Source of the DNA: Nitrososphaeraceae archaeon
Lineage (GTDB): Archaea; Thermoproteota; Nitrososphaeria; Nitrososphaerales; Nitrososphaeraceae
Assembly: GCA_025922715.1 (NCBI GenBank)
Contig: JAICHH010000015.1
Coordinates: 1 to 19,923 of the forward strand
Direction: 5' to 3'
Length of the DNA: 19,923 nt
The notes below the pieces were generated by a model that searched no databases, was not told where the DNA came from, and saw nothing but the letters and a program-made list of their open reading frames with translations. How positions within the stretch are numbered: the stretch's first letter is position 1; each line of letters opens with the position of its first letter. The translations under genes and the position numbers were made by a program. Of this stretch, positions 14,829 to 19,923 are shown one piece after another.

Positions 14829-15863
14829 ATGAAAATTGCTATTGCTGGAGCTGGAGTTGCTGGAAGTTATTTAGGATTCATGTTACAAAAGGAAGGACAT
14901 GATGTTACCATTTTTGAATCTTCCAAGCAGGAAACTCATTGGGCAGTTTGTGCTTGGGGTGCTTCAAGAAATATACTTGAAAAATTTTCAAAAGATGTAG
15001 GATTAAATTTTAACGAATATATTTTTCACGTTGGAAAAAAGCTACGAATGGAATTGCCAAACAATAAAGAAGAATATTTAGAACTTATTGGACTAGTCAC
15101 TTATAACAAACAAAAATGGGAACATGATCTCTTAAAAGATTTAACGGTTAATTACAATTTTAAATGTTCTAGTAATTTTCCTTTTATGGACTATGATTAT
15201 GTTCTTGATTGTACAGGTCTTCATCGTTCATTACTTCCAAAATCAACAACTGATTTTATCATCCCTGCGTATGAATATCTGATAGAAAATCCTGATAAAA
15301 CAAGTAATGATAATGAGTTCTATGTAATAGGTTACAAAGGAGCAAGGGGATATTTTTGGTACTTTCCAATTGATAAAGGTAGAGCCTTTGTAGGTGCTGG
15401 AGATATTGATAGGAAATATTATGGGATTAAAGAATTTTTTCATAATAACCCATCAGCAAAAATCATAAAAAAAATAGGAAGACCCATTCGTCTAGCTCCA
15501 CCAAAACGTATGGAGCCTTTTTTTAATAAAAATGTTATCGGGGTGGGAGAATCTATTGGATGCGTTTTTCCAATGTTAGGTGAGGGAATTATCCCTTCAT
15601 TGTTATGTTGTGAAATCTTTTTAAATGTTTTTGATAAATCCAAAAACTTTGATTTTAAATTGTACAGAAATTTAGTTTTGAAGAAATTTAATTATTATGA
15701 TGATGTCTATAAGATCGTAAGACTGAAAATGGAGGGGAAATTAAGTACAATTAAGCATTTTCCTTTAATGATGAAAATGTACTCATCAATGAAAAAAGAT
15801 GAAAAAAGATTCGGCTTTGAAATAAATTTAGATAAAATGAATAGGCTAGTAAATGCTCTTTAA
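14829..15863 (+). CDS. Geranylgeranyl-reductase-family FAD-dependent oxidoreductase
   Basis: 344 residues. The N-terminal Rossmann motif G-A-G-V-A-G-S-Y (7-14) with an acidic residue ending the second strand (E30) binds FAD. D-C-T-G at 127-130 is the second FAD contact. Y-F-W-Y-F-P (175-180) followed by G-A-G-D is the family signature Y-x-W-x-F-P, and G-V-G-E-S-I-G-C-V-F-P-M-L-G-E-G-I is the C-terminal FAD motif. Relatives saturate the double bonds of geranylgeranyl chains in archaeal lipids, or of quinone and chlorophyll tails. It is shorter than full archaeal reductases of about 400 residues, so its substrate could differ. It is followed after 144 bases by a glycosyltransferase gene on the same strand. 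Confidence 0.75.
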   Translation: MKIAIAGAGVAGSYLGFMLQKEGHDVTIFESSKQETHWAVCAWGASRNILEKFSKDVGLNFNEYIFHVGKKLRMELPNNKEEYLELIGLVTYNKQKWEHDLLKDLTVNYNFKCSSNFPFMDYDYVLDCTGLHRSLLPKSTTDFIIPAYEYLIENPDKTSNDNEFYVIGYKGARGYFWYFPIDKGRAFVGAGDIDRKYYGIKEFFHNNPSAKIIKKIGRPIRLAPPKRMEPFFNKNVIGVGESIGCVFPMLGEGIIPSLLCCEIFLNVFDKSKNFDFKLYRNLVLKKFNYYDDVYKIVRLKMEGKLSTIKHFPLMMKMYSSMKKDEKRFGFEINLDKMNRLVNAL

Positions 15864-15978
15864 TTATAGTATTTTCTTTCTCAGATCAGCTAATGGTTAT
15901 TCATCCTTAAAAACTTCAATATTTTCTTTGAAAAGGAATTAATGAATAAATACTACTAATCATGAGTTATAACAAAAA

Positions 15979-15988
15979 ATATTTAATA
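15979..15988 (+). promoter_or_regulatory. TATA box immediately upstream of the family-2 glycosyltransferase
   Basis: ATATTTAATA lies about 20 to 29 bases before the ATG at 16008. Transcription would then begin at or within a few bases of the start codon, pointing to a leaderless mRNA and to a promoter separate from the upstream reductase gene. Confidence 0.4.
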
Positions 15989-16007
15989 TAATTTTAATCA
16001 ATCCTTA

Positions 16008-16841
16008 ATGTTTATGAAGAATGTAAAAAGTAGAGTTGCAACGATCATTCCAGCTAGAAATGAAGAGCAATTTATAGGAGAAACATTAACGGCACTTTTA
16101 AATCAAGATATCGATGATAATTATATTATTGTAGTAAATGATGGATCTGAAGATAAAACCCAAGAAGTTGTTAATTCTTTTCCTAATATTGAGCTAATTA
16201 ATATTGAAAACAGAGGATTTGATGCCCAGGGAACCCCAATTCTTGCAAGAGTAATTAATCAAGGTCTTGAGAAATTGGTTCCAGAAGTTAGTTATGATTA
16301 TATAATGATTTTGGGATCTGACCATATTCTCCCATCAAATTATATAAGAAAAATTGTAGATCATCTGGATCATAATAGAGATATCGCAATTTGTTCTGGA
16401 CAGATTAAAGGTGAAAAAAGTAAAGTTCCTAGAGGATCAGGTAGAATTGTTAGAAGTGATTTCTGGAAAAGTATTGGACTTCAATACCCATTAAAGTTTG
16501 GTTTTGAGACTTATCTATTGATAAAAGCCCAGCAATTAGGTTATAGAATAGATGTATTAAATGACCTTATTAGTCTTACAAGCAGACCTACACGAAAATC
16601 TTATAAGAAAGAAACCTATATTTCTTATGGAAAATCACTTAGAGCTCTTGGTTATATTCAATTATATTCTGCAGGTAGAATTGGTTTGATTTCTTTGAAA
16701 AATCCTAAAGGCGCTTTTTACATGCTCCAAGGGTATACTAGTAGTGATATTGAATTCTATGAAGAAGACTTTAGAAGTTTTCTTAGATATATTCAATACG
16801 GAAGATTAAAACAATTTATAAAATCGTTTTTATTTAGATAA
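16008..16841 (+). CDS. Glycosyltransferase family 2
   Basis: 277 residues. A GT-A fold begins at residue 11 with A-T-I-I-P-A-R-N-E-E (11-20), then V-N-D-G-S (43-47) binding the nucleotide, and a metal-site region L-G-S-D-H (102-106) where S-D-H stands for the usual D-x-D. No membrane segments are evident, so it would act at the cytoplasmic face on a nucleotide-sugar donor and a lipid or glycan acceptor. The C-terminus (about 225-277) is basic and aromatic, perhaps for membrane contact. ATG codons occur at residues 1 and 3 (16008 and 16014); the first fits the nearby TATA box. It is probably part of the surface-glycan group that continues to the right. Donor and acceptor are unknown. Confidence 0.85.
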   Translation: MFMKNVKSRVATIIPARNEEQFIGETLTALLNQDIDDNYIIVVNDGSEDKTQEVVNSFPNIELINIENRGFDAQGTPILARVINQGLEKLVPEVSYDYIMILGSDHILPSNYIRKIVDHLDHNRDIAICSGQIKGEKSKVPRGSGRIVRSDFWKSIGLQYPLKFGFETYLLIKAQQLGYRIDVLNDLISLTSRPTRKSYKKETYISYGKSLRALGYIQLYSAGRIGLISLKNPKGAFYMLQGYTSSDIEFYEEDFRSFLRYIQYGRLKQFIKSFLFR

Positions 16842-16953
16842 TCTTATAGTACATAAAATAGCTGTAGATCAGATCTAGTAATTGATGTATCATTTTAACC
16901 TCATAAATGTAATGTGATAAAATGTATACAGCTGTTTAAGTGTCTTTATTGGG

Positions 16954-16976
16954 TAATTAACTTTATTAGTTAATTA
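16954..16976. repeat. 8-bp perfect inverted repeat (AT-rich hairpin)
   Basis: TAATTAAC at 16954-16961 and GTTAATTA at 16969-16976 pair perfectly across a 7-base loop, about 112 bases after the family-2 glycosyltransferase stop. All but one pair are A-T, so the hairpin is weak. It may be chance in this base composition or take part in transcript ending. Confidence 0.3.
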
Positions 16977-17155
16977 AAAGATTGAAGGCTACTACAACAA
17001 TAGAATATCATAAAATAATACTTATAGAAAGTAAATTAAAAATAAATATTAAGAGGGTTTTGTTATTAAAAGGCAAAGAAATATATTCAATCTACTTTTA
17101 AGAACAAGTTATATAATTATAATTAGTAATATAGACCAATTATTGAAAGGTTAAT

Positions 17156-17192
17156 TTCTCTGATGTGATAATTTATATTATAAATCAGAGAA
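17156..17192 (-). terminator. Hairpin downstream of the GT-B glycosyltransferase gene
   Basis: TTCTCTGAT (17156-17164) and ATCAGAGAA (17184-17192) form a perfect 9-bp stem with a 19-base loop, 38 bases past the stop of the minus-strand gene at 17231. The stem has three G-C pairs, unusual in this spacer. There is no strong T-run after it in either direction, so it may stabilise the mRNA end rather than terminate transcription. Confidence 0.35.
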
Positions 17193-17230
17193 TTATTGTA
17201 AATCTCATAGAGTTACTTATAAGACAAGTA

Positions 17231-18343
17231 TTAACAAATTTGATATGCATGTAGAATACACTCCTCATATCTATCCCATAACAGGTTTTTTTTTGCAAAG
17301 TTATAGATTTCGATTCTTTTTTTATAGAGATCATTAGTATTTTCTTTATAATAGGAAATTTTTGTAATCAAATCATTATAATTGTCAATAGTTTCGTTTT
17401 TTCCTTTTAACGTATCAGAAATTGTTTCCAATGATGATGTATTAATAATTAATAGACCAGAATGTGCATATTCTGCATATTTATTGGGATTCAAATAAGG
17501 ATGAGACCAATGTTTTTTCCATGGAAGCAATCCTATGTCATAGTTAGACATTTCTGTAAACATTACGTCTCTAGGTAACAGACCTTTAAAAAAGATCTTT
17601 TCTTTATTCTTTTCATTCCATCCAATAAAAATCAAATTACCTATATCATTTTTCAAAAATATATTTTCTAATCCTTCTAAATTCTTATGAGGGTAGATAT
17701 CTACTGATATTCCATCTCTACCTTGGTATACACTGTTAATCTCTTTATTATATTTTGGAGTATTGATATTTTTTATTTCAGCTTCCAGGGGAAAATTGGG
17801 AACAACAAATACATCGTTTTTGTTTCCCATCTTTTTTAAATCAGTTGCAATCCGTTCTGAAACAGTAAGAGTGGGATGATTTGATACAATTTCTTTTTCC
17901 CATGTAGGCCATAGAGATATTGCTCGTTTTTTCATTTGTTTGGTTAACCATCTTCCTATTCTGCTAGAATTTTTGGAATTTGTTATTTCATAAAGAACTT
18001 TTGCATATTGAGCCCAATGTTCATTATCATCATATATAAATGGTATTCCTAAATCATTAATCATCTTAGCGGGAAAAATAGTATGTGCATGTATTATATC
18101 AGGTCTAGCATCTTCTATAATTTTTATTATTTGTTTTCTAACCATATGCCAATAATAAGGTATTCCAAATCTTGCTTTGGCATTCCATGTAATAGAGTAC
18201 ATTCTATAAAAAATACTATTTTTATATTGCGGTGATTCTCTTCCTGCAAATATTACTTTATAACCGTTATTTGTAGCAGTTAAAACAGATTTTTCAATCC
18301 TTCCATTTGGTAATCCAAAACTTGTTAAATATAAAATCTTCAT
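17231..18343 (-). CDS. Glycosyltransferase, GT-B fold (GT4/GT1-like)
   Basis: 370 residues. The N-terminal half has the opening strand K-I-L-Y-L-T-S-F-G and the acceptor-domain segment R-P-D-I-I-H-A-H-T (about 79-87) found in GT-B enzymes; T-V-S-E-R-I-A (around 165) precedes the V-V-P-N-F-P hinge. The C-terminal half has N-L-I-F-I-G-W and later Y-D-I-G-L-L-P-W-K and K-Y-A-E-Y-A-H-S-G-L, the donor-sugar-binding part in which E283-type glutamates contact the nucleotide sugar. It is probably cytoplasmic, adding sugars to a surface glycan or glycolipid. It has no close gene neighbour on its strand except the glycosyltransferase relic upstream, so it seems to be the intact survivor of a larger cluster. 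Confidence 0.85.
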   Translation of the reverse strand: MKILYLTSFGLPNGRIEKSVLTATNNGYKVIFAGRESPQYKNSIFYRMYSITWNAKARFGIPYYWHMVRKQIIKIIEDARPDIIHAHTIFPAKMINDLGIPFIYDDNEHWAQYAKVLYEITNSKNSSRIGRWLTKQMKKRAISLWPTWEKEIVSNHPTLTVSERIATDLKKMGNKNDVFVVPNFPLEAEIKNINTPKYNKEINSVYQGRDGISVDIYPHKNLEGLENIFLKNDIGNLIFIGWNEKNKEKIFFKGLLPRDVMFTEMSNYDIGLLPWKKHWSHPYLNPNKYAEYAHSGLLIINTSSLETISDTLKGKNETIDNYNDLITKISYYKENTNDLYKKRIEIYNFAKKNLLWDRYEECILHAYQIC

Positions 18344-18477
18344 TCACTATAATAAAGATTTAAAGTATTTAGTAAAACTTTCGGCAATGATCTTTGGTTT
18401 ATCATAAATCTTATTTTCATTTAAAATATTACTAGACTGATCTCATGGTTTACTTAAATATAGGTTAAACAAATTTT
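18344..18477 (-). other. Spacer with the likely promoter of the GT-B gene
   Basis: 134 AT-rich bases between the stop of the glycosyltransferase relic and the ATG of the intact GT-B gene. No clear single TATA box can be picked out of the many AT-rich words. Confidence 0.3.
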
Positions 18478-18870
18478 TTACAACATTAGTGCTTCGTGCT
18501 CATGAGGTAATTTTTTAGTATACTTTAATTGATAATTAAGGACTTGTAATCCGCATGCTAGACTTTCTAAAGCAGTCTTACTTGAACTTTCTAAAAATTT
18601 TCCATTAACAAATTTTATATCTATATATGTATCGTATTTTTTAATAAGTCAGGCATATCTTTGTATGGAGTAGAATTATATGTTCTATCATGTACGTATA
18701 TATATTGTGAGTTAGATTTCTATCTTTAATATAATTTAAAGCCATCTGAATGTCTATAGCTTCAGTTTTTTAATAGTAATTGCATCATATTTATAATCCT
18801 TATCGAAGAAACTTATCCTTTCATTAAATAATTCTGTATCCAGGATTTGGCAGATAACAAGACTTATTCG
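18478..18870 (-). pseudogene. Glycosyltransferase relic with several frameshifts, 5' end lost near an IS element
   Basis: Translating leftward gives, in order: an open stretch from 18870 ending at a TAG at 18754-18756 (contains I-L-D-T-E-L-F-N-E-R-I-S); a second frame from about 18775 (E-A-I-D-I-Q-M-A-L-N-Y-I-K-D-R-N); a third from about 18700 (H-D-R-T-Y-N-S-T-P-Y-K-D-M-P-D-L-L-K); and, after a shift at the T6 run 18637-18642, a last one to the TAA at 18478-18480. The last part has K-T-A-L-E-S-L-A-C-G-L-Q-V-L-N, the donor-site motif of GT-B glycosyltransferases. All pieces lie in order on one strand and read as one protein if about three indels are undone. It differs in sequence from the intact GT-B gene next door, so it is not a fresh duplicate. 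Its upstream end stops at an in-frame TAG beside the IS inverted repeat. Confidence 0.7.
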
Positions 18871-18878
18871 CTAATTTT

Positions 18879-18898
18879 GCCTTGTTGCCTAACTCGTT
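18879..18898 (+). repeat. Left terminal inverted repeat of the IS element
   Basis: The 20 bases GCCTTGTTGCCTAACTCGTT match the reverse complement of 19875-19894 except at positions 3, 11 and 18. The transposase start codon lies 40 bases inside. Confidence 0.75.
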
Positions 18899-18938
18899 CT
18901 TCCTAACACATTTAGCTAACTTATTCTAGTCATATTAT

Positions 18939-19841
18939 GTGAACTGGAACAAGTACAATGAATCTCTTGTTAAACGGGGAGAAGTATTACTTGGTTTTGA
19001 TGTTATTGATAACTGGTATTCTGAACTAGAAGAGATAAATAAAGGTAAAGAAGGTCGAAAATTTGTATATCCAGATTCATTTATCAAATTATTAGGTTAC
19101 ATGAGAGCATATTTTCATTTACCATATAGACAAACAGAAGGAGTAGTTAGGAAACATACTTTAAATACGTTGCCATCAGTTCCAGATTATAGCAGGATCT
19201 GTAGAAGAATAAATAGATTAAAGATCAAAATAAATGATGATGATGATGATGACAAAACTAGTTTACAACATGCTGATAATTTTGTAATCGCAATTGATTC
19301 TACTGGTATTAAAGTTACAAACAGAGGGGAATGGATTAGACACAAGTGGAATGTCAAGAGAGGCTATCTAAAGATACACATTGCAATTGACATAAAAAAG
19401 AAGAGAATTTTATCGTTACAAGTAACCAGTGAACAAGTACATGATGGAAAAGTACTGCCACTACTGATAGATGATATAACAATAAAGCAAAATAAGGTAA
19501 TAGAAACTGCTATCATGGATGGATCCTATGACAATAACAAGAATTTTCAATTTCTATCATTTAAGGGAATTCAACCAGCAATAAAGGTAAGAAAGAATTC
19601 CAGATGTAGAAAGACCAATCATCACCTTAGAAACAAGACTGTAAAAATGCAGAAAAATAATTTACAAGAATGGAAGGATAGCGTAAGATATGATCAGAGA
19701 TGGATTGTAGAAACTGTTTTTTCCTGCATAAAGAGGATGTTTGGTGAATATGTTACTGCTATCAGATTTGAGAACATGATAAGAGAGATGGTACTGAAAG
19801 CATCGTTGTATAATTGGTTTCAGAGTATAGCCATTACATAA
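18939..19841 (+). CDS. IS5-family DDE transposase
   Basis: 300 residues. The acidic triad is visible as D120 (I-A-I-D-S-T-G), D194 (I-M-D-G-S-Y-D) and E259 (I-V-E-T-V-F-S-C-I-K-R), the last inside the Y-x2-R-x3-E-x6-K signature (Y251, R254, E258/259, K265 region). The N-terminal part (about 40-95) with P-D-Y-S-R-I-C-R-R-I-N is the DNA-binding region common in archaeal IS5 transposases. The start is a GTG at 18939; it gives an M-N-W-N-K-Y opening and the usual length. A run of six acidic residues (100-105) is encoded by a GAT-type triplet repeat. The gene fills most of the element and has no frameshift. Confidence 0.88.
   Translation: MNWNKYNESLVKRGEVLLGFDVIDNWYSELEEINKGKEGRKFVYPDSFIKLLGYMRAYFHLPYRQTEGVVRKHTLNTLPSVPDYSRICRRINRLKIKINDDDDDDKTSLQHADNFVIAIDSTGIKVTNRGEWIRHKWNVKRGYLKIHIAIDIKKKRILSLQVTSEQVHDGKVLPLLIDDITIKQNKVIETAIMDGSYDNNKNFQFLSFKGIQPAIKVRKNSRCRKTNHHLRNKTVKMQKNNLQEWKDSVRYDQRWIVETVFSCIKRMFGEYVTAIRFENMIREMVLKASLYNWFQSIAIT
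19236..19253 (+). repeat. GAT/GAC triplet repeat inside the transposase gene
   Basis: Five GAT codons and one GAC in a row encode an Asp run between the DNA-binding and catalytic parts. Such a tract can expand or shrink by slippage without breaking the frame. Confidence 0.7.
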
Positions 19842-19874
19842 TTGCACTTGTAACAAAAAATAGGTGATTATCTA

Positions 19875-19894
19875 AATGAGTTACGCAACAAAGC
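19875..19894 (-). repeat. Right terminal inverted repeat of the IS element
   Basis: AATGAGTTACGCAACAAAGC is the inverted partner of 18879-18898 with three mismatches. It lies 34 bases after the transposase stop. Only 29 bases of flanking DNA remain in the window beyond it. Confidence 0.75.
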
Positions 19895-19923
19895 ATCTAA
19901 AATTTAAAAGACGTTTATAATAG

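Larger units (their letters stand above)
16842..17230. other. AT-rich spacer between convergent glycosyltransferases
   Basis: 389 bases between two genes that converge, so no promoter is needed for either. It holds two inverted repeats listed separately and a 40-codon TTG-initiated open stretch (16982-17101) without recognisable content. Nothing else is evident. Confidence 0.5.
18879..19894 (+). mobile_element. IS5-like insertion sequence, about 1.0 kb
   Basis: A single transposase gene is flanked by imperfect 20-bp inverted repeats (18879-18898 and 19875-19894, 17 of 20 matching). Size, one open frame and a DDE enzyme fit the IS5 group. No clear target-site duplication is seen directly outside these repeats (left flank ends TAATTTT, right flank begins ATCTAAAA), so the true tips may lie a few bases further out, or the insertion is old or rearranged. 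The transposase frame is intact, which argues for recent activity. Confidence 0.78.

Noticed and set aside
16857..16880. AGATCT-containing partial palindrome after the family-2 glycosyltransferase
   Set aside because: Short and imperfect; expected by chance in the spacer.
16982..17101. A 40-codon TTG-initiated open frame on + in the spacer between glycosyltransferases
   Set aside because: Composition is just Lys/Ile-rich AT-driven sequence, with no recognisable motif and no promoter or conserved start.
18860..19910. Target-site duplication around the IS element
   Set aside because: CTAATTTT on the left and TCTAAAATTT on the right are alike in composition but not a clean direct repeat at the repeat tips.
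1..19923. tRNA genes, rRNA and CRISPR arrays
   Set aside because: No GGTTCRAAT-type T-loop with a matching acceptor stem and no regularly spaced direct repeats were found by reading either strand.

Overview
The window looks like a piece of chromosome from an ammonia-oxidizing archaeon (Nitrososphaerota/Thaumarchaeota). It is strongly AT-rich (roughly 30% G+C by eye). It carries archaeal informational genes (aIF2-alpha, Nop10, a GPN-loop GTPase, a family-4 iron-sulfur uracil-DNA glycosylase), archaeal lipid genes (a tetraether-synthase-type radical SAM protein and a geranylgeranyl-reductase-type flavoprotein) and an enoyl-CoA hydratase of the kind used in the thaumarchaeal 3-hydroxypropionate/4-hydroxybutyrate cycle. 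Low G+C plus an IS element would fit a Nitrosocosmicus-like lineage, but that placement is inference. Intergenic DNA is very AT-rich. Several TATA-like boxes sit about 20 to 55 bases upstream of start codons, which suggests short-leader or leaderless transcripts. I see no tRNA, rRNA or CRISPR array.

Layout. 1-306: 3' end of a CDC48-type AAA+ ATPase. 477-3162: tetraether-synthase-like radical SAM protein, then crotonyl-CoA/3-hydroxypropionyl-CoA hydratase, both on +. 3164-4893 (-): GPN-loop GTPase followed by homoserine kinase, an 11-base-spaced pair. 5016-6050 (+): flippase-like membrane protein. 6106-7863 (-): uracil-DNA glycosylase, RNase HI-like protein and a small acidic unknown protein. 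7864-8526: a long gene-poor spacer with short palindromes and a possible gene relic. 8527-10044: a GcvH-like/TusA-like fusion (+) meeting a two-domain rhodanese (-) tail to tail. 10232-11720 (-): an unknown 320-residue protein followed by a stand-alone MtrA-like corrinoid domain. 11867-13459 (+): corrinoid adenosyltransferase, aIF2-alpha, Nop10. 13673-14509 (-): secreted parallel beta-helix protein. 14829-16841 (+): geranylgeranyl-reductase-like protein and family-2 glycosyltransferase. 17231-18343 (-): GT-B glycosyltransferase. 18478-19894: a frameshifted glycosyltransferase relic abutting an IS5-like insertion sequence with inverted repeats.

How the parts fit. The hydratase and the corrinoid adenosyltransferase both serve carbon fixation: the cycle needs the hydratase twice and adenosylcobalamin for methylmalonyl-CoA mutase. 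The tetraether-synthase-like and reductase-like proteins both act on membrane lipid chains. The two most unusual items are (1) a protein joining a lipoyl-carrier (GcvH-like) domain, with the modified lysine kept, to a TusA-like sulfur-carrier domain with its cysteine kept, next to a rhodanese, which suggests a lipoate-linked sulfur-transfer module; and (2) an MtrA-like corrinoid protein with the cobalt-binding histidine but no membrane anchor and no other mtr genes here, beside an unknown partner gene and back to back with the corrinoid adenosyltransferase. The right end (about 16.8-19.9 kb) is an accessory surface-glycan region with gene decay and a mobile element.
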